Origin: a virus | Virus record (IMG/VR): IMGVR_UViG_3300046515_000268 | Location: 1 to 44,952 of that record | Reading direction: 5' to 3' (one strand) | Length of the DNA stretch: 44,952 nucleotides | In this document: piece by piece, positions 14,762-23,403 of the stretch | How the letters are laid out: every line of letters begins with the position of its first letter | Position numbering within the stretch: position 1 is the first letter of the stretch | Program-made: the position numbers and the translations under genes | Notes under the pieces: generated by a model | Seen by the model: only the letters and a program-made list of their open reading frames with translations | What the model was told of the DNA's origin: nothing | Databases searched by the model: none

Positions 14762-17401
14762 TTAGACATGGGGTTCGTCGTACAGCTTGGCGGCGTTACT
14801 CCTCGCCGCGTCCGCCATCATTCGCTGCATGTGCGGCATCAGATCCTGCGCCAAGGTTTGCGGATCTTTGACATCACCTTGCACCGTGACCGGCATGCTC
14901 AGTGAATACTGAAACTGCTGATCCACCTTGGCCGGCTCTGGCTTCGCCGCCTCCTTGGGCTGGATGGCCATCGCCGCCGACTTGAGCGGCGCCGTCACCG
15001 CCATCGAGCGCGCGACATCCCCCAGCACCGGGCCTTGCTGCGCCGCTGACGCCATCATGAGCGGCGTGGTCGGCACCGGCGCCTTTGCCGTTTGCTCGGG
15101 CTTTTCATCCTCACCGCCGAACAGCGACTTACCCAACGACCCGCCCAGCGCCGCACCGCCCTGACTGCCCAGGTAAGCACCGATCATGCCGCCGATCGCG
15201 GTGCCGATGATCGGCACAACCGAACCGATGGCGGCGCCTGCTGCTGCACCAGCCATGGTGCCGGCCAGGTTGCCAGCGGCCGAACCGTAACCTTCGGCTT
15301 TTTCGTCCTTGGTCTTGGCGTTTTGAAAGGTTTCAAGCGCCATCGCGCCGGACTCCAGCAGCGTGCCGCCAGGAATGACCTTGGCCGCCTTGCCGACCTT
15401 ACCGACGGTTCCTGCGACGACGCCGAGCTTGGACAATGCCCCGCCAGGAGCGGAAGGGACTGATGGCGATGGGATCGAAACAGGTGGCCGCGAAACCGGA
15501 ACAGGTGGACGAGGCACAGATGGGCGCGGACCTCTCGAACTCGGCAACGATCGGCGCCGAGCGCTGCGCCTTGACCCACGCCCACGTCGGCGCGATTCGC
15601 CCGACGCATCCACACCGCCCCCCATAGCGCCGGCATTGACGACGAAAACCTTCTTGACGCCATCGTTACCTGCACCACTTTCAGTACCAAGGCCACCGCC
15701 TGTTGCCGCGTCTTTCACCCGTGAAACAACATCCAGGCCAGTCGCTACCAGATCAAGTTCCCCGGGTTTTTTATTTGGGGCTTCGCTCCCATTCCTGCCA
15801 CCGCGCGCCCCACGCGCAAGGTTTAGCAGCCCCTTGCCGATCTTGATCGTGCTGAAGATACCCTTTAAGGCGATCAGCCCCGCCCCGACCGTGGCGATAC
15901 CGGCAACCACCCCGGGCGCGCTATCAGTCAGCGACGTAATGCCTTTAGTAACCTTGGTCAAAGACTCGGCCACGGTGTCCGTCACCGGGCGCAGCGCATC
16001 GCCGATGCTGCGCATGGCGTCATCCATCGACTGTGCCATTTCCGCCCACTTCTGCGATGACGACTCACGCCGCTCGGCGAGGTTCTTGTCGAGGATCCCC
16101 GTCGCGTCACGCGAATCGTTTTTGAGCTGGCTGTACAGCGCCTTGTTCTGCATGTAGGCCGACAATGCGGCCTTGACCTGCATGTCGGCGAACAGGTCGC
16201 CGGTGCGCAAGGATTCTTCCAGCGAGGCCATCATGGCCTTCGCCTTTTCTGGATTGGCTTCCTTGCTGATTTTCGACGTCGCTTCGGCCATGGCCGCCGC
16301 GCGCTTTGGATCGGTCGCCTGAATGTATTTCTGAGCCAGCGCCATACTGGTTTCGAGCGTCGACATGCCGTTTTGCAAACCGGTCTGCATCGATCCCTTG
16401 TAATCAATCCCGGCTTTTTCGTAAGCCTTGACCGTATCAGTCGAACCGATTTTGCCCATCCAGTTTTTCAGGTTGTTGGCCGCTTCGTCCGAACTGCCGG
16501 CCTGTTTCATCTGGACCTGCAGCATGGCACCCAGTTGGGTCACCGCATCCAAGCCGGTGATTCCGTTGCTGGCCATGTTGGCCAGCAGTTCCGGGAACCA
16601 CTTGGCCATGTCGGCCGCTTCAAAGCTGCCCGCCTGACCTTGGTAGGCGATCGCTTCCAGCGCCTGCTGCATCTGCTTGGGGTCGGTGATCTTGGCGTTC
16701 TGCCCCAGGGCGTTGATCATCTTCGCCGTGTCGACACCGCTGGATCCCTGCCCCACGACAAACTTGGCCGCGACAGGCGCGTACTCCAGCGCCTTGCTCA
16801 GATCCATACCGGCGCCGACCAACTGATTGACCACGTCGGCCACATCGTTGCGCGCCATGCCGGTATCGCGTGACGTGTCGATGATCTTGCGCGACATCTC
16901 CTGCTCTTGCGGCTTGTTGGCAATGCCGGCCTTGATCGCGATGTCACGGACAATCGCGCCAAAATCAGCGCTGACCTTGGCCGGCACCGCCATGGCACCA
17001 ACACCGACCACCGCCGCACCGACAGCGCCCTTCATGCCCTTTACGCCAGAATCAATCTGCTGATGACCCTTGGCTTTCAGCTCGGCCTTGTTGGCCGTCT
17101 GCCCCATCGAGCGATAGGCTTTTTCCAGCCGGCCGACCTCGACCCCCTGCTTTTTCAAGCTGTCGAGGTTCGAGTTCAAACGGCTGAGTAATTTGGACGC
17201 ACCGGCAGCCCCGGTGTCGTGAGCCTTTTTCCATTCTTCACGCAGGCGGATGGTGTCGCCAATCGTGCGCTGCAGCACGCGCGCTTTGTTGCCTTCTGCC
17301 TCAAGGCGCTTGATGCGCCCGGTCACATCCTTGAACGCGGCGCCGACCGTGGAACTGACGGCACCGCCGATCACCAGCCCGAGGGCGAGTTTGTTTGCCA
17401 T
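14762..17401 (-). CDS. Tail tape measure protein
   Basis: An 879-aa protein that sets tail length and is probably ejected with DNA. The N-terminal 120 residues are helical coiled coil. A TMP core follows (AGIANKPQEQEMSRKI, QLVGAGMDLSKALEYAP), then a hydrophobic glycine-rich stretch near residues 495-530. Residues about 600-653 form an unusual linker: an arginine-rich patch followed by Pro/Ser repeats such as PVPVSRPPVSIPSP. A second hydrophobic Gly/Ala region follows (AAAGAAIGSVVPIIGTAIGG). It follows the E/E' chaperone frames, as expected for a tape measure. Length is normal for a tail of roughly 130 nm if 0.15 nm per residue applies. Confidence 0.92.
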   Translation of the reverse strand: MANKLALGLVIGGAVSSTVGAAFKDVTGRIKRLEAEGNKARVLQRTIGDTIRLREEWKKAHDTGAAGASKLLSRLNSNLDSLKKQGVEVGRLEKAYRSMGQTANKAELKAKGHQQIDSGVKGMKGAVGAAVVGVGAMAVPAKVSADFGAIVRDIAIKAGIANKPQEQEMSRKIIDTSRDTGMARNDVADVVNQLVGAGMDLSKALEYAPVAAKFVVGQGSSGVDTAKMINALGQNAKITDPKQMQQALEAIAYQGQAGSFEAADMAKWFPELLANMASNGITGLDAVTQLGAMLQVQMKQAGSSDEAANNLKNWMGKIGSTDTVKAYEKAGIDYKGSMQTGLQNGMSTLETSMALAQKYIQATDPKRAAAMAEATSKISKEANPEKAKAMMASLEESLRTGDLFADMQVKAALSAYMQNKALYSQLKNDSRDATGILDKNLAERRESSSQKWAEMAQSMDDAMRSIGDALRPVTDTVAESLTKVTKGITSLTDSAPGVVAGIATVGAGLIALKGIFSTIKIGKGLLNLARGARGGRNGSEAPNKKPGELDLVATGLDVVSRVKDAATGGGLGTESGAGNDGVKKVFVVNAGAMGGGVDASGESRRRGRGSRRSARRRSLPSSRGPRPSVPRPPVPVSRPPVSIPSPSVPSAPGGALSKLGVVAGTVGKVGKAAKVIPGGTLLESGAMALETFQNAKTKDEKAEGYGSAAGNLAGTMAGAAAGAAIGSVVPIIGTAIGGMIGAYLGSQGGAALGGSLGKSLFGGEDEKPEQTAKAPVPTTPLMMASAAQQGPVLGDVARSMAVTAPLKSAAMAIQPKEAAKPEPAKVDQQFQYSLSMPVTVQGDVKDPQTLAQDLMPHMQRMMADAARSNAAKLYDEPHV

Positions 17402-17439
17402 GTCATGGCCCTCATGTGCCCAGCACTACCGATGGCGGC

Positions 17440-18151
17440 TCAATCCGTGAGCCACCACACCATATCCGCGAACGGCATCGACTGGATCTCAGCGGCGGAA
17501 AATCCGGTTTCCGCCGCCAGACGTTTCGCTGCCGACTTGATCACGCTGGGGTTAAAGCCCGTCGTCGTTGTCCATGCGAAAATAGCCGGCCTGCAAGCGG
17601 TTAAAATCCACCAGCTTCAGCCCCTCCAGATCCGCCACACGCGCACCGGACAATGCAGCAAACAACACCAGCTCGCGCTGCTCATCGTCGCCACCCACTT
17701 CACGGTTGGCCGCCCGCACGTCGCCCACGGTCGGCGAACGCAAGGCAAGCTTGTCGACGGTCACCCCGTTGATTTCACTCGGGCACGACAGCGTTACCAG
17801 CACCTGATCGGTGGTCAGCGACAACCACGCCGGCATCAAGGCCGAGTAATCGGTTTTCGGTACCAAGTGCGAATACGCCGTTTGCACGCGCCGATAATCC
17901 GTCAGCTTGAGGCCTTCCAGATCCTTCAGTCCGACTTCGGCCAGACCTGCGAACAGCATCAGTTCGCGCTGTTCATCATCACCGTTGGCAGCACGATCAG
18001 CCGCGCGCACTTCACGCACCGTCGGGTTACGCAGGTTCAACGTCTCGACGTCAATGCTATTGGCTTGGCTTGGGCGGGTCAGCGTTACGACGGCACCGGC
18101 TGCACTGAGCGACAGCCAGGCCGGCAGGTTTTTAGCGATTGCTTGAGTCAT
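17440..18151 (-). CDS. Predicted frameshift product of the tail-assembly chaperone (E-E' type)
   Basis: The 199-aa chaperone frame ends GAC-GAC-GGG-CTT-TAA-C. A +1 slip on CUU at the UAA stop (or an equivalent -2 shift upstream) continues into AACCCCAGC... and adds 37 residues, NPSVIKSAAKRLAAETGF and so on, ending DMVWWLTD before TGA at 17440-17442. The added tail has the WW motif and size of second tail-chaperone domains (P2 E', lambda T) and lies just before the tape measure gene. No start codon with a ribosome binding site serves it independently. The motif resembles the CUU-UGA-C site of prfB. Recoding is predicted, not shown. Confidence 0.6.
17552..18151 (-). CDS. Tail assembly chaperone (gpE/Mu gp41-like) with internal tandem duplication
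   Basis: A 199-aa protein predicted to bind the tape measure protein during tail assembly; not normally a virion part. It consists of two similar halves. PAWLSLSAAG...DDEQREL...DLEGLKLTDYRRVQ (residues about 10-93) matches PAWLSLTTDQ...DDEQREL...DLEGLKLVDFNRLQ (about 106-189). I count 47 identities in an ungapped 84-residue alignment. Relatives in other phages normally have one copy, so this is a fused duplication. The frame ends at the recoding site described for the longer product. It lies between tail tube and tape measure genes. Confidence 0.88.
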   Translation of the reverse strand: MTQAIAKNLPAWLSLSAAGAVVTLTRPSQANSIDVETLNLRNPTVREVRAADRAANGDDEQRELMLFAGLAEVGLKDLEGLKLTDYRRVQTAYSHLVPKTDYSALMPAWLSLTTDQVLVTLSCPSEINGVTVDKLALRSPTVGDVRAANREVGGDDEQRELVLFAALSGARVADLEGLKLVDFNRLQAGYFRMDNDDGL

Positions 18152-18164
18152 CTGGATCTATTCC

Positions 18165-18668
18165 TTACAGGCCGAGCGCCTGGCGCACTTCGAGCAGTTG
18201 GTCTTTACCGTCGATCACCTGAATACCGGCGACCATGTCGATCTCGTACATCAGGCGCCCGTCGATTTCGAGCTTGTAGTAAGTGACCGCAACGGCGTGC
18301 TTGATCTCGGCAGCATCACCGGCTTTCCAGTCACCGAGATCGACCTCTTTGAGGCGACCGCGCAGAGTGGCAACAACCGCTGTCACCGCCCCCTTTTGGC
18401 CTTTGAAGGCACCTCGGAACGTGGCGTTGAACGCTGTGCCGTCGGCCAGGCCGAAGTACTTCAGCGACTCGCGGCGCACGCCCTTGGTGACGAACGAGGC
18501 TTCCATTTTCTCAAGCCCCTGATCCATCTCGATGGGGCCGGCCATGCCGCCGCCACGATATTCGTCGGTCTTGGTGGTCAGCTTGGGCAGGGTCAGGCTG
18601 GGCACGTCGCCGGAGAAGTTCACGCCGTCGACGAATAGGTTGGTGTTGTACAAAGTCTGAGGAATCAT
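18165..18668 (-). CDS. Major tail tube protein (P2 gpFII-like)
   Basis: A 167-aa protein that builds the inner tube of the contractile tail. It begins MIPQTLYNTNLFVDGVNFSG, typical of the P2 FII family (tail tube), and shows YRGGGMAGPIEMDQGLEKME and a C-terminal IDMVAGIQVIDGKDQL. Length is as expected (P2 FII 172 aa). It follows the sheath gene, 13 bp away, as in P2. Confidence 0.95.
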   Translation of the reverse strand: MIPQTLYNTNLFVDGVNFSGDVPSLTLPKLTTKTDEYRGGGMAGPIEMDQGLEKMEASFVTKGVRRESLKYFGLADGTAFNATFRGAFKGQKGAVTAVVATLRGRLKEVDLGDWKAGDAAEIKHAVAVTYYKLEIDGRLMYEIDMVAGIQVIDGKDQLLEVRQALGL

Positions 18669-18681
18669 TGGTTACGCCCCC

Positions 18682-19848
18682 TTAGGCTGCTTCAAGCACT
18701 TCGGTCATCCATTGGTCGGTGACTTCGAAAAGGAAATTCGGGTTCTCTGCCGGCGGCACGTCGGTGAAACGGATGCGCCAATACACCTTGCCCTGGGCGA
18801 TCTGGCTGGCCGTGTTCAGTTCGGTGTCGGGGAACACTTCAAAGTTGATGATTGCGCCCTGGGCTTTCAGGTCGCGCATGAATGCATCCAGACCGTTGGT
18901 GACATCGGTCACGTAGGTCTTGGTGATCGATCGGTCAACCGCCCACTTGTGCCCGGCCTGCACCGCGTCCATGAGGATGAACAGCGTGCGAACGCGAGTA
19001 ACGAACGCCCACTTCGGATCGCTCGACAGCGTGCGGTTACCCCACAGGCGGTAACCGTCGTCGCGAATGATCGTGGTGATATTGGCGTTGTTGAGCAGGT
19101 TGGCCCGGCAGGTCTCGTCGCCGTCCAGGTACTCGACCGCGCGACCGGTACCGGTGATGCCGGTCAACTCCTTGTTCGATGGCGAAGCCCAGAAGCCGTA
19201 TTCAGCATCCGTCCAGGCAAACAGCCCCGCCGCCCAAGCCGAACCGGGCGCGTCGACGGTCTTGCTGGTGATGGTGTCCCAATACTTGACGCCCGGGTCG
19301 ACCATGAACAGGTTGCGACTGCCGAAGTTCTCGGCGTAGGCAATAGCGGCCTCGTCGGTCGTACCCGGGCCGTCGATGATGCCGATAGCGCGCAGCTTCT
19401 GCGCCACGCTGTCGAGCGCCGTGGCCACCGCCTGAGTCGCGGTGTGGCCCGGGGCGATCAGCAATCGCGGCTGGGCGTTGAACAGGCTCTTGCCGTCGAG
19501 CAGCGCCTGTAAGCCAGTACGCTGTCCCGACTCCAGCACGCCGCCGATGATCGCCGAGGTTTGCAGCGCTGGGTCTTCCAGCTTGGCCACGCCGATGGCG
19601 ACGATCACCGCCTTGGCTTTGACGTAGATCGCCTGACAGGCCTTGGTGATTGCCGAATCGGCGCCGAAGGCGGCAATGGCTTCGCGCTCGGTAGTGATCA
19701 ACTTCAGTTCGCCGGCTTTCGCCGTGCCGCCGCCGAGAACGCCCGGGGTGAAGGTGGCACACAGACCGATGATCGACGAAGACGGCAGCGAGATGGTGCG
19801 CGCACCAGTGTCGACCGACGTGGTCGTGACTCCGTGGAAAAAACTCAT
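18682..19848 (-). CDS. Tail sheath protein (P2 gpFI-like)
   Basis: A 388-aa contractile sheath subunit. It starts MSFFHGVTTTSVDTGARTIS, and ends with the conserved C-terminal region GKVYWRIRFTDVPPAENPNFLFE. P2 FI is 396 aa. The start has a strong TCTGGAGA ribosome binding site fused to the T tract of an upstream terminator hairpin, an arrangement repeated before the capsid gene. It defines the phage as a contractile-tailed (myovirus) type. Confidence 0.95.
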   Translation of the reverse strand: MSFFHGVTTTSVDTGARTISLPSSSIIGLCATFTPGVLGGGTAKAGELKLITTEREAIAAFGADSAITKACQAIYVKAKAVIVAIGVAKLEDPALQTSAIIGGVLESGQRTGLQALLDGKSLFNAQPRLLIAPGHTATQAVATALDSVAQKLRAIGIIDGPGTTDEAAIAYAENFGSRNLFMVDPGVKYWDTITSKTVDAPGSAWAAGLFAWTDAEYGFWASPSNKELTGITGTGRAVEYLDGDETCRANLLNNANITTIIRDDGYRLWGNRTLSSDPKWAFVTRVRTLFILMDAVQAGHKWAVDRSITKTYVTDVTNGLDAFMRDLKAQGAIINFEVFPDTELNTASQIAQGKVYWRIRFTDVPPAENPNFLFEVTDQWMTEVLEAA

Positions 19849-19867
19849 AAGGGTCAGTCTCCAGAAA

Positions 19868-19893
19868 CGAAAAAGCCCCGCATAAGCGAGGCT
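19868..19893 (-). terminator. Intra-operon terminator-like hairpin before the sheath gene
   Basis: On the minus strand AGCCTCGC-TTAT-GCGGGGCT (one mismatch) is followed by a T run and then CGTTTCTGGAGA, which is the sheath ribosome binding site region. Confidence 0.7.
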
Positions 19894-19922
19894 GTATAGG
19901 GGGTTGGTGTTACGCGTAACGG

Positions 19923-19954
19923 AAAAGAAAACGCCCCGTCAGTGCAGGGCGTTT
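19923..19954 (-). terminator. Intrinsic terminator after the tail fibre genes
   Basis: On the minus strand an 8-bp stem AAACGCCC/GGGCGTTT is followed by TTCTTTT. It overlaps the stop codon of the fibre assembly gene and separates the fibre genes from sheath and tube. Confidence 0.75.
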
Positions 19955-20495
19955 ATCGCAGCTCGGCAGGATCTGGCGGCGGGGAATCCGGCCAGCCTTG
20001 CGACAGCATGTCGTCGTGATACTCACCAGCCTCAATCGCCCGCAACAGCGTGAGCTCGCGATCAAAGCAGGCTTGAACGTGTGCTCGCACAGCCTTGGCG
20101 ATGGTGATGATTTGCGCCGATCCAATTTCGACAAACCCGCCTACCGTTTTGAAGTTGCAGCGGTATTCGGGATCGAGGACAGCAGACAGTCCGGTACTGG
20201 CAATCAGCCCCTGGCTGTCGCGGGTCGTCTCGATCAACAAGCCCTCAACAGTGACACCGGTGGCCTCACGCTTGTAACGCTCAACGGCAACTAACTGCGC
20301 ATAGTCCGGCATCACTTCAGCTAAAGGCAGCTTAATCACCTCACCGTCGACCAACCGCCAAACGCCATCAGTCTCGTTCATGGTTGCAAACCAGAGGGCG
20401 TCCGTTAGCGCTACGGCGCCTTCTGGAACGGCCGAATGAGCGTCGTCATGGCGCCCCACAAGCTCGCCAGCATCAGTAAAGGTTGCGTACTTCAT
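19953..20495 (-). CDS. Tail fibre assembly chaperone (Tfa-like, DUF4376-type C-terminus)
   Basis: A 180-aa protein starting MKYATFTDAGELVGRHDDA. The N-terminal part, with a short beta pattern and GVWRLVDGEVIKL, resembles tail fibre assembly proteins. The C-terminal part (VAVERYKREATGVTVEG, RCNFKTVGGFVEI) matches the DUF4376-type module common in Pseudomonas and enteric fibre-associated proteins. It lies directly downstream of the fibre gene. It probably helps fold or trimerise the fibre tip. As a Tfa it would co-evolve with the fibre and determine host range. Family naming is from memory. Confidence 0.8.
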   Translation of the reverse strand: MKYATFTDAGELVGRHDDAHSAVPEGAVALTDALWFATMNETDGVWRLVDGEVIKLPLAEVMPDYAQLVAVERYKREATGVTVEGLLIETTRDSQGLIASTGLSAVLDPEYRCNFKTVGGFVEIGSAQIITIAKAVRAHVQACFDRELTLLRAIEAGEYHDDMLSQGWPDSPPPDPAELR

Positions 20496-20522
20496 ATATC
20501 CCGCCCTTTTTAAGTAGAAGAT

Positions 20523-21587
20523 CTAACGCCCGATCGCGAGATAGTTGTACTGAGCCGGCGACGGGCCTAAATTTCTTACCGTCACATTAGACAGAGTGAT
20601 CGCCTTCAACTGCGCAATGTAAGTCTCGCCCTTTACCGCATCGATCGAGTTATTGGTAAACGAACCAATAACGATCGGAAGAGCGCCTACAAACGCCGTA
20701 GGGAAGGCATGCAACAGGTTTGCGCCCGAACCAACAGAAGCCGTATACCCCCACTGAATCATCAGCCCCCCTAGCCAGCTTGGGAAAATAATGTAGTTGG
20801 CGCCGCCACCCGTAATATTGAACGAAAACCCCCAGCGCAGTTTTTTCGGGGTCACGATCGCGGCGTCATTGGTGCCGGCATCCGTCATCGCCTGCGTGGC
20901 AATCTTGGCCGTGCCGAGCTTGATTTCCGTGGCCTGGGCCGTCATCGCGTCGACCTCGTCTTTCGTGTAACTGTCCTTGATACCCATCTTGGCCAGCGTG
21001 TCCGGGTTATCGCCGGACACCACTACACCGCGATCATTGACCTTGACCCGCGTGTATTCGCCGGGGAGTTTGTTCTTCGGCAGCACTTCCAGAATCGCCG
21101 CGTCGACGTAGGCCCGCGAGGCCAGCACAATCGCCGGGTCAATCTTGAGCTGAATATTGCCGGTATTGGTAACGACGAAATTGATGCGCACGATTTGCGT
21201 GCGGCCCGAGCCTTGAGCCAAGTTTGGCTTGAAGCTCGGCGCGCAGTTGGCCACCGCCACCAGATCGCCGTCCGCATCGTACAGACCGATTTCGCGAATC
21301 CACTTACCGCCGTCATCGGCCGGAATGATTTGCTCGGCGATAATCACCGCCGGGTTGACCGGGTCGATCTTCAGTTGATTGAGCGGCTTACGGCGCCACT
21401 CGTTGAGGAGCTTGCTCTGACCTGCCGAGGGGATCGGGTTAGGCGGATCAGCCAACCCGCCCGGGTTAGCATCCCCCACGCCCATCTGTGTGAGCAGCCA
21501 GGGAATGCCGAGCGCGTCGGCGTTCGCCTGCTTGGCCATCCCCACATTCGTGAGGATCGCGAAAAACTGCGAATTCGCATCAATCAT
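20523..21587 (-). CDS. Tail fibre protein (gpH-like)
   Basis: A 354-aa receptor-binding fibre. The N-terminal 150 residues form the conserved baseplate-binding domain of P2-type fibres (DANSQFFAILTNVGMAKQAN, GKWIREIGLYDADGDLVAVAN, QIVRINFVVTNTGNIQLKID). A short shaft follows. The C-terminal domain (SFNITGGGANYIIFPSW, GLMIQWGYTASV, ending NYLAIGR) resembles the gp53-type tip found on many fibres. It is short compared with P2 gpH (669 aa), so the fibre is probably stubby. It overlaps gpI by 8 bp. Confidence 0.88.
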   Translation of the reverse strand: MIDANSQFFAILTNVGMAKQANADALGIPWLLTQMGVGDANPGGLADPPNPIPSAGQSKLLNEWRRKPLNQLKIDPVNPAVIIAEQIIPADDGGKWIREIGLYDADGDLVAVANCAPSFKPNLAQGSGRTQIVRINFVVTNTGNIQLKIDPAIVLASRAYVDAAILEVLPKNKLPGEYTRVKVNDRGVVVSGDNPDTLAKMGIKDSYTKDEVDAMTAQATEIKLGTAKIATQAMTDAGTNDAAIVTPKKLRWGFSFNITGGGANYIIFPSWLGGLMIQWGYTASVGSGANLLHAFPTAFVGALPIVIGSFTNNSIDAVKGETYIAQLKAITLSNVTVRNLGPSPAQYNYLAIGR

Positions 21588-22188
21588 AATAAACGTCCAG
21601 GGTATCTATGGTGTGTTCGCGGCCGACCACGCCGAAGCTGCCGGTGACTTCGATGTCACGCATGACGGGTGGGTAAACGTCGATTTCGTCGCCCTCGTTA
21701 AGGGACACGGCGATGTTTAAATTGCCTTGGGTTTCCAGGCTGATCGCCAGCCCGGTCAGTTGCCGGGTGACGGGTTTGGCATCGTCAATCAGGCGCTCCA
21801 GCTCCTGATACATCTCCTCGGTGATACCCGTGTCGAGAACGCCCACCTTCAGCGCGAAGGTACCGGGCACACCCTCAGGCACCGTCTGAAACCACTCGAC
21901 AATCTCGATCAGATAGCCCAGCGGCTCGACCACTCGGCGCAACGCGCCGATCGTGCCCTTGTGCTTATGGATGTAGTACGAGGCCTTGATGGCCGCGCGC
22001 TTGGTCGCCTCAGACCATCGGTAGTCCCAGCGATCGACCGACCACGCCCACGCCAGATGCGGCAGCAGATGCACCGGACAGGTGTCGGGGTTGTAGAGAT
22101 CGCGCAGTGGGACAATCGTCTTTTCGAAAAACGCGGCCTCCATGGCCCGTTCCAGTTGCGTGCTGTTGAGCGGCAATAGACTCTTCAT
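21580..22188 (-). CDS. Baseplate/tail protein gpI (P2-like)
   Basis: A 202-aa protein linking fibres to the baseplate. Family signatures are clear: LLPHLAWAWSVDRWDYRW, AAIKASYYIHKHKGTIGALR and VVEPLGYLIEIVEW. P2 gpI is 176 aa. It lies between gpJ and the fibre gene, with one base between the J stop and the I start, so it is part of the V-W-J-I-H baseplate block. Confidence 0.93.
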   Translation of the reverse strand: MKSLLPLNSTQLERAMEAAFFEKTIVPLRDLYNPDTCPVHLLPHLAWAWSVDRWDYRWSEATKRAAIKASYYIHKHKGTIGALRRVVEPLGYLIEIVEWFQTVPEGVPGTFALKVGVLDTGITEEMYQELERLIDDAKPVTRQLTGLAISLETQGNLNIAVSLNEGDEIDVYPPVMRDIEVTGSFGVVGREHTIDTLDVYYD

Positions 22189-22189
22189 A

Positions 22190-23071
22190 TCAGCCCGCCA
22201 GCCTCACGTTGTAGCGCGTACAGGACGCCGCCTGCGCCTTGGTCGGGGCCAGATCCTGCCACCCGACCAACTCAACCCGGGCAACGCCGGCAACGTGCAA
22301 CTGAGCGTCAACAGCGGAGCGGGCGACCTCGACGCCCAGCCGCTTACGTGGATTGATCCAGGCTGCCAACCGGCTTTTCGCTTCGGCCAAACTGGCATCC
22401 GCTTCCGGGCCGGCGCCGGCCATGTGCAGGATGGCGTCAATCTCGTAGCGGATCACCTGCGCACTCTGTACGGTCACCCGATCACCGACCGGCCGGACGT
22501 CATCGTCATTCAGCGCAGCGGCCACCGTCGCCAGCAGCTCCGGCGGCGCTTCACCCTCCCCGTCCAGACCCAGCACCGTTACCGTAACGTAGCAAGGCTC
22601 CGGGCTTTCGGCCGTGGCGTCTGCCACCAGCCCAGAAGCGTTACGCGCATGCAGGATGTAGCTGTTGCGCGGGCCGGCCGTAGTCAGTCCTTCATAGGCC
22701 AACTGGATGCGTTCGCGAAACGGGTCGTCGTCTTCCATGACCTTGGGCACCGGCGGCACCGCCAGCAGATCCTCGGCCTGAATGACCAGGCGCTGCAAAT
22801 TGACGTTGGCCCCCAAGTGATCAAGGTCGCCGCGAATGGCGTGCGCCAGCAATAGCGCCTTGCCGGCGTCATTGACCCGGGCGCGATTGCCGACCTTGTT
22901 GTAGGCCCCGACCTCAAGCACTTTGACCACTGGATCGCTTTCCAGCGCGGCCGTCCAGTTGCCACCCATGTACCCGCGAAAGACGCCTAAACCGTCCTGA
23001 TAAACCTCTTCGAAGTCCAGAGGCTCCAGCACGGTCGGCGCCGGCAGCGACGACAGATCAACGGTACTCAT
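22190..23071 (-). CDS. Baseplate assembly protein gpJ (P2-like)
   Basis: A 293-aa wedge protein of the contractile baseplate. The N-terminus STVDLSSLPAPTVLEPLDFE, the segment NLQRLVIQAEDLLAVPPVPK and the C-terminal AWINPRKRLGVEVARSAVDA are typical of the gpJ family. P2 gpJ is 302 aa. It overlaps gpW by 4 bp (ATGA), indicating coupled translation. Confidence 0.94.
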   Translation of the reverse strand: MSTVDLSSLPAPTVLEPLDFEEVYQDGLGVFRGYMGGNWTAALESDPVVKVLEVGAYNKVGNRARVNDAGKALLLAHAIRGDLDHLGANVNLQRLVIQAEDLLAVPPVPKVMEDDDPFRERIQLAYEGLTTAGPRNSYILHARNASGLVADATAESPEPCYVTVTVLGLDGEGEAPPELLATVAAALNDDDVRPVGDRVTVQSAQVIRYEIDAILHMAGAGPEADASLAEAKSRLAAWINPRKRLGVEVARSAVDAQLHVAGVARVELVGWQDLAPTKAQAASCTRYNVRLAG

Positions 23072-23403
23072 GCAGCCACCTCCAACGTGACGCCGTCGCC
23101 CAGGTACTTCCCGACGATTTGCAGATTGATTTGCCCACCAATGACGGAGAGGACACGCACCTGGTCGAGTTTCAAACGTGGCTCCCAGCGCCCCAAAGCG
23201 CGGGCGACCTCAGCCTGTACGGCGCTTTTCCAGCCCTCGTTAACGGGCAAATCGACAAACCGCCGCAGCTTGCTGCCGTACTCCATGCGGTGCCGGCGAC
23301 TGCCCAGCGGCGTGCTCAAGATGTCGGCAATGGATTGCCGCAGGTGCTCGATGCCGGATATGGGTAAGCCGGTCTGGCGATCCATTCCGATCATCGATGT
23401 CAC
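23068..23403 (-). CDS. Baseplate wedge protein gpW (gp25 family, P2-like)
   Basis: A 111-aa homologue of T4 gp25/P2 W, with possible lysozyme-like ancestry but a structural role. Signatures: GIEHLRQSIADILSTPLGSR followed by RMEYGSKLRRFVDLP, the gp25-family EYGS block. It overlaps gpJ by 4 bp and the preceding small gene by 4 bp. Confidence 0.94.
   Translation of the reverse strand: MTSMIGMDRQTGLPISGIEHLRQSIADILSTPLGSRRHRMEYGSKLRRFVDLPVNEGWKSAVQAEVARALGRWEPRLKLDQVRVLSVIGGQINLQIVGKYLGDGVTLEVAA

Noticed and set aside
18198-18638. Long plus-strand frames opposite the tail and head genes (for example 15363-16157, 17219-18286, 18712-19512, 27179-28357)
   Set aside because: They are shadows of well-recognised minus-strand genes in GC-rich DNA, with biased composition (Arg, Gly, His, Val) and no ribosome binding sites.
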